A DNA stretch of 64,000 nucleotides, from the NCBI RefSeq assembly GCF_039533685.1, contig NZ_BAAATZ010000032.1:124001-188000 (forward strand), read 5' to 3'. Each line of letters opens with the position of its first letter. Positions within the stretch are counted from its first letter, which is position 1. The position numbers and the translations under genes were made by a program. Below are positions 1-8,000 of the stretch, one piece after another. The stretch is from Actinocorallia aurantiaca. Lineage in GTDB: Bacteria > Actinomycetota > Actinomycetes > Streptosporangiales > Streptosporangiaceae. The notes under the pieces are model-generated. The model worked only from the letters and a program-made list of their open reading frames with translations, was not told the DNA's origin and searched no databases.

Positions 1-32
1 GCGTCGAAGGTGACCTGGATGTGGCGGCTCAT
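1..32 (-). CDS. VOC-family protein, N-terminal fragment at window edge
   Basis: The ATG on the minus strand overlaps the stop of the DinB gene in an ATGA junction and opens a frame reading MSRHIQVTFDA before the window ends. This start resembles the first beta strand of glyoxalase/bleomycin-resistance (VOC) proteins that often accompany DinB genes in actinomycetes. Only eleven residues are visible, so the family call is tentative, but the overlap makes a real downstream gene of the same operon likely. Confidence 0.45.
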   Translation of the reverse strand, partial: MSRHIQVTFD

Positions 33-604
33 GGGGTTGCTCCGTTCGTGTGCAGGTAGAGGTCGCGCAGCAGGCAGACCTCGGACAGGTGGTGGATCAG
101 CTCGCGGTGGATGTGCAGCACCAGATCGGCCATGGGCAGCTCGGGGAAAGGCTCCTTCTCGCCGACCGGGACCCGGAGCCCGGCCGCGCCGAGGCCGCGC
201 ACCCCGGCCAGCCAGACGTCGAGCTGGACCTCGAGCTGGTCGAGCGCGGTGGCCGCGCCGCCGGCGTACTCCCAGGTCTCGTACGACGCCGCCGGCGCAC
301 CGAAGTGCGCCGCGTTGCGCGTGGCGAGCACGCCGACGATGACGTGGCCGAGTCGCCAGGCGATCGTGGTGAAAGGCGTAGGGACCGGCTCCGGGAAGGC
401 GTAGTCGATCGTGAAGTCACCGGAACCGGGCTGCACGGGCATCGTCGAGTCGCCACGCCGCCGTACGCTCCAGGCGTCCGGCACCGGCGACCAGAAGTAC
501 TCGTCGTCGGTGAGGCCGTCGAGCCGGGCTCGCAGCTGGTGGTTCCAGTGGAATTCCCACTGCTCACGCAGTGTCCGGTTCCAGTCGAGGTCGTCTGCGT
601 CCAT
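29..604 (-). CDS. DinB-family protein
   Basis: A 191-residue cytosolic protein of the DinB four-helix-bundle superfamily. The first helix (EFHWNHQLRARLDGLTDDEY) and the late HIHRELIHHLSEV segment carry the histidines that usually form the metal site; another histidine lies in RLGHVIVGVL. Members include thiol-dependent S-transferases that use mycothiol or bacillithiol, but the substrate cannot be read from sequence. It ends in an ATGA overlap with a following gene and is divergent from the WYL regulator, with about 60 bp between the starts, so that regulator is the natural candidate to control it. Family call firm; function unknown. Confidence 0.85.
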   Translation of the reverse strand: MDADDLDWNRTLREQWEFHWNHQLRARLDGLTDDEYFWSPVPDAWSVRRRGDSTMPVQPGSGDFTIDYAFPEPVPTPFTTIAWRLGHVIVGVLATRNAAHFGAPAASYETWEYAGGAATALDQLEVQLDVWLAGVRGLGAAGLRVPVGEKEPFPELPMADLVLHIHRELIHHLSEVCLLRDLYLHTNGATP

Positions 605-666
605 GGATCCACTCTGACACCCATGGCGGACGGGATCGGTCCGCTATCTCTGACAGGGTGGGCGAT

Positions 667-1665
667 ATGGGCGCGACAGGCGGGGATGAGCGGAGTACGA
701 CGGAGCGGGTGCTCACCCTGCTCGGGCTGCTGCAGCAGCGGCAGGTCTGGACCGGCCCCGAGCTGGCCGACCGGCTCGGGGTCACGCCGCGCACGGTACG
801 GCGGGATGTCGAGCGGCTGCGCTCGCTCGGCTATCCGGTGCACGCCGGTCAGGGCGTCGGCGGCGGCTACCGGCTCGGGGCCGGGCAGGACCTGCCGCCG
901 CTGCTTCTGGACGACGAGGAGGCGATCGCCACCGTGGCCTCACTGCTCGCCGGCGCGGGCGGCGGCGTCGCCGGAGCCGGTGACGCCGCGCTCCGGGCGC
1001 TGACCAAGCTCGACCGGGTGCTGCCCACCCGGCTGCGGCACGAGGTGCACGCGCTCTCCGGCTCGGTGGAGTCCTTCGGCGGAGGCCGCACGCCGGTCGA
1101 CCCCCAGGTGCTCATGACGTTGGCCAGAGCCTGCCGCGACGAGGTCGAGGCCGGTTTCGACTATCCGTCCGGGGGCGAGGTGCGGGAGCGGCGGGTCGAG
1201 CCCTACCGCCTGGTCGCCTCCGACCGGCGCTGGTACCTCCTCGCCTACGATCTCGACCGCGACGGCTGGCGCAACTTCCGCGTCGACCGGATGACCGGTG
1301 TGTCCGCGCGGACCTGGCGCTTCCGCCCGCGCGCGGCGCCCGACGCGGCGACGTACGTGCAGGAGAACGTGGCGAGCCGGGTCTACCCGCACCAGGCGCG
1401 CTTCCTCGTGCACGCCTCGGCGGCGCGGGTGCGCGCGCAGATTCCGGCGTCGGCGGCCGTCGTACGAGAGCGGGGAGACGAGCTCTGCGAGGTGCTCAGC
1501 GGCGCCGAGAGACTCGACTCCGTGCTCATGCACGTGCTCCTGCTGGGGCACGACTTCGAGGTGCTCGACCCTCCCGAGCTGCGAAGGCGCTGCCGCGTGC
1601 TGGCCGAGAGACTGCTGTCGGCCGGTGCGGCGGCCTCACCGGCGCCGGCCGCGGAGGATCCCTGA
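667..1665 (+). CDS. HTH and WYL domain transcriptional regulator (YafY-like)
   Basis: About 332 residues. An N-terminal winged helix (TGPELADRLGVTPRTVRRDV, about residues 25-50) is followed by a WYL domain in which the name-giving tripeptide is visible in DRRWYLLAYD, and by a C-terminal WCX-like extension. WYL domains bind small ligands or nucleic acids and switch the HTH. The longer open frame starts far upstream, but the ATG at 667 (or an in-frame GTG at 658) directly precedes the conserved HTH; no clear Shine-Dalgarno is present, so the mRNA may be leaderless. It diverges from the DinB gene, a common actinobacterial arrangement, and probably regulates it. Confidence 0.85.
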   Translation: MGATGGDERSTTERVLTLLGLLQQRQVWTGPELADRLGVTPRTVRRDVERLRSLGYPVHAGQGVGGGYRLGAGQDLPPLLLDDEEAIATVASLLAGAGGGVAGAGDAALRALTKLDRVLPTRLRHEVHALSGSVESFGGGRTPVDPQVLMTLARACRDEVEAGFDYPSGGEVRERRVEPYRLVASDRRWYLLAYDLDRDGWRNFRVDRMTGVSARTWRFRPRAAPDAATYVQENVASRVYPHQARFLVHASAARVRAQIPASAAVVRERGDELCEVLSGAERLDSVLMHVLLLGHDFEVLDPPELRRRCRVLAERLLSAGAAASPAPAAEDP

Positions 1666-1792
1666 GCCGCGAACCCCTCCGCCACCTCTACGCCGAGCAC
1701 GCCGACCCGAGCCGCGGACCAGGTCACACCGTCCACGCCCTCATCGCCGCGGACATCGGTGCCGTCCGCATGGCGGCCTTTAAGGATGGACG

Positions 1793-3244
1793 TCAGACGG
1801 TTCGGGAGGCGGAGAGGCGGGATGCCATGGCGGGGATTCCCCAGGCCTTCTCCTGGGCGCGGGAGGCTTCGTGCAGCTTGTTGACGAGTTGGTACGGGTC
1901 CTTGACGAGGTCGTAGTACTCGCGGAAGAGGACTTTTCCGCTGCCGACGGGTTTTCCGGACGCGTCGGTACGGAGGTCGTAGTACTCGGTGTACTGCTCG
2001 GTCTTGGTCACGTAGGACGCCCACGAGTGAGGGAGGCGGGGGTCGACTCCTCGGCGCCAGAACTCCACGAGGAGGTGGTCTCGCGAGCCCCGGCGGAGAA
2101 GCGACCGGCCGTCCTGGGGCGTGCGGGGCCTGATCCCGGCCGCGTCCAGCACCGTCGCCGAGATGTCGATGTTGGCGACGAGTCGGCGGTCCTTGGTCCC
2201 GGACGCGAGGCCGCCCGTGGGCCAGGACAGGTAGAACGGCACCTCGATGGCGGGGCGGTAGGGCACCGACTTCCGGGCCCAGCCGTGGTCGGCCCACAGG
2301 AAGCCGTTGTCCCCGATGAAGATCACGAGCGTGTTGTCGAGCTGGCCGGTGGCCTTGAGCTCGTCGCGCAGGGCCTGGACCATGTCGTCGACGGACATGA
2401 GCGTGCGCATCTGCTGGCGGCGGATGGTCTGGCCGCGGGTCTTGGACACGTCGGCTTCACGCAGGTAGGCGGGCTTGTCGCGCTGGTCGGCCTCGGACAT
2501 GGAGGGGCGTCCCGACCAGGCCGGCACGCGCGCGTTCTCGTACCGCTCCTCCGGCGTGAAGGGCGCGTGCGAGGCGTACGGGGCCACGTAGGCGAACCAG
2601 GGCCTCGAGTCGGTCTCGCCCTTCCGGATGAAGTCGCGTGCGAAGTCGCGGATGCGGTGGGTCGTGTAGCCGGGGAGCTTGGCGACCTTCCCGTTGTGGT
2701 TGAACCGGCCGTCGACGTAGCCGACGGGGCTGAGCACGGCGAAGTCCTCGAAGTGCTCCGGCGGGCTGGCGATCCGCCACTCGTTGAGGAACTTGCCGAA
2801 CATGCCGTTGCGGTAGCCCGCGTCCCTGAGGTGCCGCTGGATCGTGGCGTCCTGGTCGAGGAGCAGTTTCTGGTGGTTGTCGCGGACCCCGTGGTTGTGG
2901 GCGTAGCGGCCCGAGAAGATGGAGGCCCTCGCCGGGGCGCACAACGGTGTGGTCGTGTGCCCGTGGACGTACTCCACGCCCCCCTTGGCCAGCCATTTGC
3001 GCGTCTTTCGCAGCGCCCACGCCGCGTGCTTGGGATGGTCGTCGGTGACGATCAGCAGCACGTTCGGCCGTTTCGCGGCCCTCTCCTCCTCCTGGATCGG
3101 CCGGGCCTCTGCCTGTACCTCCAGGAGCTGCCGGCTTCCGGGCATGCAGCCCGCGCCGACCGCGGCGGCCGCGGTCGCCCCCGCAAGGAAACCGCGTCTC
3201 CCCAGCTGCACTCGCGCGCCCAAGAGGTCACCTCTCTCTTCCAC
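1793..3244 (-). CDS. Arylsulfatase-type sulfatase, Tat-exported
   Basis: A 483-residue sulfatase of the alkaline phosphatase-like fold. The N-terminus has a twin-arginine motif in GRRGFLAGATAAAA followed by AVGAGC, a possible lipobox, so it is probably exported folded and perhaps anchored. The NVLLIVTDDH strand supplies the metal-binding aspartates, and LCAPARASIFSGR (Cys about residue 102) is the C-x-P-x-R signature whose cysteine is converted to formylglycine. IGDNGFLWADHGW supplies later metal ligands. The start is a GTG at 3244; a TTG or GTG a few codons later is possible. No formylglycine-generating enzyme is seen nearby. The sulfated substrate cannot be inferred. It is monocistronic and faces away from the sugar operon. 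Confidence 0.88.
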   Translation of the reverse strand: MEERGDLLGARVQLGRRGFLAGATAAAAVGAGCMPGSRQLLEVQAEARPIQEEERAAKRPNVLLIVTDDHPKHAAWALRKTRKWLAKGGVEYVHGHTTTPLCAPARASIFSGRYAHNHGVRDNHQKLLLDQDATIQRHLRDAGYRNGMFGKFLNEWRIASPPEHFEDFAVLSPVGYVDGRFNHNGKVAKLPGYTTHRIRDFARDFIRKGETDSRPWFAYVAPYASHAPFTPEERYENARVPAWSGRPSMSEADQRDKPAYLREADVSKTRGQTIRRQQMRTLMSVDDMVQALRDELKATGQLDNTLVIFIGDNGFLWADHGWARKSVPYRPAIEVPFYLSWPTGGLASGTKDRRLVANIDISATVLDAAGIRPRTPQDGRSLLRRGSRDHLLVEFWRRGVDPRLPHSWASYVTKTEQYTEYYDLRTDASGKPVGSGKVLFREYYDLVKDPYQLVNKLHEASRAQEKAWGIPAMASRLSASRTV

Positions 3245-3309
3245 CGGGCGAGATCCTGATGCATGATCGCATGCACAGAATGCCTAAAAGACGAAAAACA
3301 ACCCAGAAA

Positions 3310-3337
3310 TTAACCCTACTTTTCAGGTAGGGATTAA
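3310..3337. promoter_or_regulatory. Inverted repeat upstream of sulfatase
   Basis: The arms CCCTAC (3314-3319) and GTAGGG (3327-3332) flank a 7-base spacer, and the symmetry extends outward as TTAA on the left and ATTAA on the right. It sits about 70 bp upstream of the sulfatase start in an A/T-rich pocket, consistent with an operator; a short hairpin is the alternative. Confidence 0.4.
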
Positions 3338-3625
3338 GTCAATGAGCCCACGGCCCTCTTCGCGAGAATTCCCCAAAGCGACCCGGAGCGTCGGCGCCCG
3401 TCTCGACCCGGGCGCTTTACGACGTAGATTATTATCCCCTACCCGGCGGCAGACCGGGCAAACTCCACCGAAACCCGCCTCGACACCTTCCGGCCCGGCC
3501 GCCGCGTCGCGCCCGATGAGCGCACCGGGCGCCGTAAGGCCGCGCCTTCCAGACGGGTCCCTCCCGACCGGTCCCGCCGCCTAGGATCCTCTTGGTCGAC
3601 GATCCCGGTCGCTTACACTCGTGCA

Positions 3626-3637
3626 GAACATATTTTC
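3626..3637 (+). promoter_or_regulatory. Candidate SorC half-site at regulator start
   Basis: GAACATATTTTC lies three bases before the proposed ATG of the SorC regulator. The same GAACA-plus-A/T pattern forms an inverted pair in front of the sugar-binding lipoprotein (4702-4726). DeoR/SorC-family operators often contain TGAACA-type half-sites, so this suggests autoregulation; inferred from pattern only. Confidence 0.4.
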
Positions 3638-3640
3638 AGA

Positions 3641-4636
3641 ATGGGGGCGGGCGGATTGGGCGCGGACATCGCGGGCGCGGGCGGGACCGAGGGGGCGGCA
3701 GGCGCCCGGTTCCCCCAGGAGCTGATGTACGCGGCCGCCACCCAGTACTACCTCGAGGACGCCAACCAGGCCGACATCGCCCGCCGGCTCGGCGTCAGCC
3801 GGGCGACGGTGAGCAGGCTGCTCACCGAGGCCCGGAGGCAGGGCATCGTGGAGATCCGGGTCCGCAGGCCCGCCGGGCTGGAGGGGGGCCGGCTCGCCGC
3901 CGAGGTCGCCGAGGCCGTGGGCCTGCGCCAGGTGCACCTGGTGCCCAGGGCCGAGGGCCCCAGGCTCGGCCCCTGGCTCGCGCCCGGCGTGGCGCGCGCC
4001 CTGGCCGCGGTCGGGCCGCTGCCCGGCGACGTGATCGTGGTGTCGTCCGGCTCGACGGTGTACGAGTGCGCCCAGGAGGACCTCGGCCACTTCCCGGGCG
4101 TCATGGTCGCGCCCGCGGTCGGCGGCCAGGAGGAGCCGCAGCCCTGGTTCCAGACCAACGAGACCACCCGCATCCTGGCCGAGCGGCTCGGCGGCGTCCC
4201 CAGCTACCTGTACGCCCCCGCCCTGCCCGGGCCCGCCCTGTTCGGGTCGCTCCAGGACGAGCCGTCCTTCCGCCGGATCAACGAGCTGTGGGGCCGCGCC
4301 AAGTGCGCCCTGGTCGGGGTCGGCGCGGCGCCGCTGATGCGCCAGGTCCTCCCGTCGTTCGTGCCCTCGGACGCCCCCAGCCTGCGCAACGCCGTCGGTG
4401 ACGTGTGCTCGCGCTTCTACGACCAGGACGGCCTTCCCGTGTCCTATCCGGGCAGTGACCGGGTCGTCGCCACCAGCCTCGCCGACCTGCGCCGGATCCC
4501 GGTCTCGATCGCCGTCGCCGTCGGCCAGGAGAAGATCCCCTCGATCGTCGCGGGCGCCCGCGGCGGCTATTTCAACGTGCTCGTGAGCGACGTCCCCACC
4601 GCCGAGGGGCTCCTGGCGGCCACCCGCGCCCGCTGA
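3641..4636 (+). CDS. SorC-family sugar-responsive transcriptional regulator
   Basis: A 331-residue SorC/DeoR-type regulator. A helix-turn-helix covers about residues 37-66 (NQADIARRLGVSRATVSRLL), followed by the sugar-phosphate-binding domain with an isomerase-like fold, including VIVVSSGSTVYE and the conserved VVATSLADLRRIPVSIAVA near the C-terminus. Such regulators usually bind a phosphorylated sugar made by the kinase they control and repress transport genes until it appears. It lies immediately upstream of, and in the same direction as, the sugar operon. The exact start is uncertain because no good ribosome site precedes 3641; TTG at about 3656 is an alternative. Confidence 0.88.
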   Translation: MGAGGLGADIAGAGGTEGAAGARFPQELMYAAATQYYLEDANQADIARRLGVSRATVSRLLTEARRQGIVEIRVRRPAGLEGGRLAAEVAEAVGLRQVHLVPRAEGPRLGPWLAPGVARALAAVGPLPGDVIVVSSGSTVYECAQEDLGHFPGVMVAPAVGGQEEPQPWFQTNETTRILAERLGGVPSYLYAPALPGPALFGSLQDEPSFRRINELWGRAKCALVGVGAAPLMRQVLPSFVPSDAPSLRNAVGDVCSRFYDQDGLPVSYPGSDRVVATSLADLRRIPVSIAVAVGQEKIPSIVAGARGGYFNVLVSDVPTAEGLLAATRAR

Positions 4637-4701
4637 CCTCAGCGCTCTGACCTGCACATACCCTCGCTTTGTCTGATTTTTCTCAGCCCTGTGCCACCCC
4701 T

Positions 4702-4728
4702 GAACATTTTTGCTGGACATTTGTTCCA
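4702..4728 (+). promoter_or_regulatory. Candidate operator of the sugar operon
   Basis: GAACATTTT (4702-4710) and ATTTGTTC (4719-4726) are inverted half-sites of the form GAACA[TA][TA][TA]T, in one of the few A/T-rich stretches of this region. A smaller palindrome, TGGA...TCCA, overlaps the right half. It lies about 110 bp upstream of the lipoprotein start, as expected for control by the adjacent SorC protein. Pattern-based inference. Confidence 0.45.
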
Positions 4729-4838
4729 GTCGGGCGTACCGTGTCGGCACCACGGGTCGACCCTCAGGCTCGTGCCACCCCGGAGCTGGGGCCGATACGG
4801 GGAGTCCCGCTCGGCGTCCAGTAAGTAAGGAAGTCATC

Positions 4839-5912
4839 GTGAAGAAAGTTCAGCTGCGAGCGGCCGCTCTCGCCGTCTCCGCGCTCGTCGCCGGCGCCGC
4901 CCTGACCGCCTGCTCCTCGGAGTCGGACTCCGGTTCGACCGCGAGCGGCGACGGCGCCAAGGTCGCCTTCCTGATGCCCGACCTCGCCTCCACCCGCTAC
5001 GAGCTGCAGGACAAGCCGCTGTTCGAGGCGAAGATGAAGGAGCTGTGCTCCGACTGCGAAGTGATCTACCAGAACGCCGACTCCGACGCCTCCAAGCAGC
5101 AGCAGCAGGCCAACTCGGCGCTCGCTCAGGGCGCAAAGGTCATCGTCCTGGACCCGGTGGACTCCGCCGCGGCGGCCAGCATCGTCAAGACCGCGCAGTC
5201 CCAGGACGCCGCCGTCATCGCCTACGACCGGCCGATCCCCGCCACCCCCGCCGACTACTACGTCTCCTTCGACAACGAGAAGATCGGCTCCCTCATCGGC
5301 GAGTCCCTCGTCGAGCACCTGAAGGCGGAGAAGGCCGAGGGCGGCATCCTCCAGGTGAACGGCTCCCCCACCGACGCCGCCGCCATGCTCATCAAGAAGG
5401 GCATCCACAGCGCGGTCGACACCAGCGGCTTCAAGCTGCTGGCCGAGTACGACACCCCCGACTGGGAGCCGGCCAAGGCCCAGAGCTGGGTGAGCGGCCA
5501 GATCGCGCAGTTCGACGGCCAGATCGCCGGCGTGGTCGCCGCCAACGACGGCACCGGCGGCGGCACGATCGCGGCGTTCAAGGCCGCGGGCGTCGACGTC
5601 CCGCCGGTCACCGGCAACGACGCCGAGGTCGCCGCCGCGCAGCGGATCATCAAGGGAGACCAGTTCAACACGATCTCCAAGCCGATCAAGATCGTGGCCG
5701 AGGCGTCCGCGGTCATCGCGCACGCCTTCATCAAGGGCGAGACCCCCGAGGCCAAGACCACCCTGTACGACACGCCCTCCGAGCTGTTCGTCCCGACCGT
5801 CGTCACCCGGGAGAACGTCAAGGAGGTGCTCTTCGACAGCGGGATCATGAAGGCCGCCGACGTCTGCACCGCCGAATACCAGAAGGCCTGCACCGAGCTC
5901 GGCATCAAGTAA
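4839..5912 (+). CDS. Sugar ABC transporter substrate-binding lipoprotein
   Basis: About 357 residues. The GTG at 4839 follows an AAGGAAG ribosome site and opens a type II signal peptide: KK, a hydrophobic stretch, then the lipobox LTAC with the acylated Cys at about residue 25. The mature part has the periplasmic-binding protein type 1 fold of the XylF/RbsB group, with VAFLMPDLASTRYE, VIVLDPVDSAAAASIV, YDRPIP and VTGNDAEVAAAQRIIKGDQ. It captures a monosaccharide or polyol outside the cell for the downstream ATPase and permease. XylF-like resemblance does not prove xylose. First gene of the operon, with the candidate operator upstream and a stem-loop downstream. Confidence 0.9.
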   Translation: MKKVQLRAAALAVSALVAGAALTACSSESDSGSTASGDGAKVAFLMPDLASTRYELQDKPLFEAKMKELCSDCEVIYQNADSDASKQQQQANSALAQGAKVIVLDPVDSAAAASIVKTAQSQDAAVIAYDRPIPATPADYYVSFDNEKIGSLIGESLVEHLKAEKAEGGILQVNGSPTDAAAMLIKKGIHSAVDTSGFKLLAEYDTPDWEPAKAQSWVSGQIAQFDGQIAGVVAANDGTGGGTIAAFKAAGVDVPPVTGNDAEVAAAQRIIKGDQFNTISKPIKIVAEASAVIAHAFIKGETPEAKTTLYDTPSELFVPTVVTRENVKEVLFDSGIMKAADVCTAEYQKACTELGIK

Positions 5913-5919
5913 CGCACGT

Positions 5920-5951
5920 GGCGCGCGCCGCCGTGCCCCGCGGCGCGCGCC
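5920..5951 (+). other. Intercistronic stem-loop
   Basis: Arms of 12 perfectly complementary G/C bases (5920-5931 and 5940-5951) enclose an 8-base loop, eight bases after the lipoprotein stop and 27 bases before the ATPase start. There is no U-tract. Such hairpins after binding-protein genes commonly attenuate or stabilise transcripts so that the binding protein is made in excess over the membrane components. Confidence 0.6.
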
Positions 5952-5978
5952 TCCCCTTCACCGTCAAGGAGACCTCCC

Positions 5979-6773
5979 ATGACCGCGAAGAACGCGGAGC
6001 AGGCGCTGTCCCTGCGAGGAATCAACAAGTCCTTCGGCGCGGTGGCGGCGTTGACGGACATCGAACTCGACGTCGCGGCCGGCGAGGTCGTCGCGGTGGT
6101 CGGGGACAACGGCGCCGGGAAGTCCACCCTGGTGAAGATCCTCTCGGGGGTCCACCCCGCGGACTCCGGCACGATCACCTTCGCCGGACGGCGGGTGCGG
6201 ATCGACTCGCCGAAGGACGCGCAGAAGCTGGGCATCGCCACCGTCTTCCAGGACCTGGCCCTGTGCGAGAACCTCGACGTCATCGAGAACCTGTTCCTCG
6301 GCCACGAGCTGCGCCCGCTGCGGCTGGACACCGTCGCGATGGAGACGCGCTCGTGGGAGCTGCTGGGCCGGCTCTCGGCCAAGATCCCGACCGTGCGGGT
6401 GCCCGTCGCCTCGCTGTCGGGCGGCCAGCGGCAGACCGTCGCCATCGCCCGCTCCCTGCTGGGCGACCCCAAGATCATCATTCTGGACGAGCCGACCGCC
6501 GCCCTGGGCGTCGCGCAGACCGCCGAGGTGCTCAACCTCATCGAGCGGCTGCGCGAGAACGGCCTGGGCGTGATCATGATCAGCCACAACATGGCGGACG
6601 TGAAGGCGGTCGCCGACCGCGTGGCCGTGCTCCGGCTCGGCCGCAACAACGGGGTCTTCGCCGTCGACGAGGTCACCCCCGAGGACATCATCGCCGCCAT
6701 CACCGGCGCGACCGACAACGTGGTCACGCAGCGGGCCGCCAAGCGGCAGAGCAAGGAGGGATCGCGCCCGTGA
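5979..6773 (+). CDS. Sugar ABC transporter ATP-binding protein
   Basis: A 264-residue ABC ATPase with Walker A GDNGAGKST (residues 42-50), a Q-loop glutamine near 91, signature LSGGQ (146-150), Walker B IIILDE (166-171) and an H-loop in ISHN. It is a single-domain ATPase, unlike the two-domain RbsA/XylG form usually paired with this kind of binding protein, and so resembles the FrcA type that works as a homodimer. AAGGAG precedes the ATG. The stop overlaps the permease GTG. It energises import of the sugar bound by the lipoprotein. Confidence 0.92.
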   Translation: MTAKNAEQALSLRGINKSFGAVAALTDIELDVAAGEVVAVVGDNGAGKSTLVKILSGVHPADSGTITFAGRRVRIDSPKDAQKLGIATVFQDLALCENLDVIENLFLGHELRPLRLDTVAMETRSWELLGRLSAKIPTVRVPVASLSGGQRQTVAIARSLLGDPKIIILDEPTAALGVAQTAEVLNLIERLRENGLGVIMISHNMADVKAVADRVAVLRLGRNNGVFAVDEVTPEDIIAAITGATDNVVTQRAAKRQSKEGSRP

Positions 6774-7999
6774 GCGTGAAGACCGATCTTCTGGACGAGC
6801 GCCTCCAGGCGCGCGACGGCGTGCGCGGCGTGTTCGCCACCGTCGTGGACCGTGCCAAGCAGGGTGAACTGGGCATGATCCCGGTGGTCGTGGGCCTGAT
6901 CATCATCTGGACGGTGATGCAGGTCCTGAACCCCGTGTTCCTGTCCAGCGCCAACCTCGTCAACCTGACCATGGAGTCGGCCGCGGTCGGCATCATGGCG
7001 CTCGGCATCGTGTGCGTGCTGCTCGTCGGCGAGATCGACCTGTCGGTCGGCTCGGCGAGCGGCCTGTCGGCCGCGCTGCTGGCGGTGCTGTTCGTCGACC
7101 AGGGGCTGCCCGCCGGGGTCGCGGTGCTCGGCGCGATCGCGATGGGCGTCGTCGTCGGCTGGGTCTACGCGCAGGTGTTCAACCGCTTCGGGGTGCCGAG
7201 CTTCGTCATCTCCATGGGCGGCCTGCTGGGCCTGCTGGGCCTGCAGCTCTACGTGCTGGGCACCAAGGGCGCGATCAACCTGCCGTTCGACTCGGGCATC
7301 GTGCACTTCGCGCAGCTGGCCTTCGTGCCGGAGTGGCTGTCGTACGTGCTGGTCGCGGTCGCCGCCCTGTGGCTGTTCGCCAGCGGGTTCCTGCACGCCC
7401 GCTCCCGCACCGCCGCCGGCCTGTCGGCCAGCGGCGCCGGCTTCCTGGCCGCCCGCAGCGTCGCGCTGCTCGCGGTCATGGGCTTCGCCGTGTGGTACCT
7501 CAACCAGGGCCGCGGCGTGGGCTGGATGTTCGTGCTCTTCCTCGTCATGGTCATGGTCATGCACTACCTGCTCACCCGGACCAAGTGGGGCAAGTCGGTC
7601 TACGCGGTGGGCGGCAACGTCGAGGCGGCACGGCGCGCGGGCATCAACGTCAGGCGCGTCTACACCTCCGTGTTCGTCGCGTGCAGCACCTTCGCGGCGG
7701 TCGGCGGCGTCCTGATGGCCTCGCGGCTCGCTGCGGCCAACCAGAGCAGCGGCACCGGCGACGTCAACCTCAACGCCATCGCCGCGGCCGTGATCGGCGG
7801 CGTCAGCCTCTTCGGCGGCCGGGGCAGCGCGTGGGGCGCGCTCCTGGGCATCATCGTCATCCAGTCGATCTCCAGCGGACTCACCCTGCTCAGCCTTGAC
7901 TCCTCCATCCGCTTCATGGTCACCGGACTGGTCCTCCTGCTCGCGGTGATCATCGACTCGGCGGCGCGCAAGTCCCGCACCTCCTCGGGCAGGGGCTAG
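6770..7999 (+). CDS. Sugar ABC transporter permease
   Basis: About 409 residues, starting at a GTG that overlaps the ATPase stop in a GTGA junction, after AAGGAGG. It is a BPD_transp_2 permease of the RbsC/XylH group: the protein is mostly hydrophobic helices, with the family-typical LVGEIDLSVGSASGLSAALL, GVPSFVISMGGLLGL and AIAAAVIGGVSLFGGRGSAW. Longer than RbsC, at the size of XylH. With the preceding two genes it completes a CUT2-class importer. The FGGY kinase begins two bases after its stop. Confidence 0.92.
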   Translation: MSVKTDLLDERLQARDGVRGVFATVVDRAKQGELGMIPVVVGLIIIWTVMQVLNPVFLSSANLVNLTMESAAVGIMALGIVCVLLVGEIDLSVGSASGLSAALLAVLFVDQGLPAGVAVLGAIAMGVVVGWVYAQVFNRFGVPSFVISMGGLLGLLGLQLYVLGTKGAINLPFDSGIVHFAQLAFVPEWLSYVLVAVAALWLFASGFLHARSRTAAGLSASGAGFLAARSVALLAVMGFAVWYLNQGRGVGWMFVLFLVMVMVMHYLLTRTKWGKSVYAVGGNVEAARRAGINVRRVYTSVFVACSTFAAVGGVLMASRLAAANQSSGTGDVNLNAIAAAVIGGVSLFGGRGSAWGALLGIIVIQSISSGLTLLSLDSSIRFMVTGLVLLLAVIIDSAARKSRTSSGRG

Positions 8000-8000
8000 C

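Larger units (their letters stand above)
3245..3640. other. Intergenic region, no convincing gene
   Basis: About 396 bp between the divergent sulfatase and SorC-regulator genes. The 80-codon frame inside has no Shine-Dalgarno, an arginine/proline-rich composition typical of spurious GC-rich frames and no recognisable domain. The region holds an A/T-richer stretch with an inverted repeat (3310-3337) and a half-site next to the SorC start. Confidence 0.6.

Noticed and set aside
1666..1792. Plus-strand frame after the WYL regulator (REPLRHLYAEHADPSRG...)
   Set aside because: No start or family recognised. It reads through into the antisense of the sulfatase end, so I could not call even a remnant with confidence.
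3342..3584. 80-codon plus-strand frame upstream of the SorC gene
   Set aside because: Arg/Pro-rich composition, no ribosome site, no domain; typical chance frame in GC-rich DNA.
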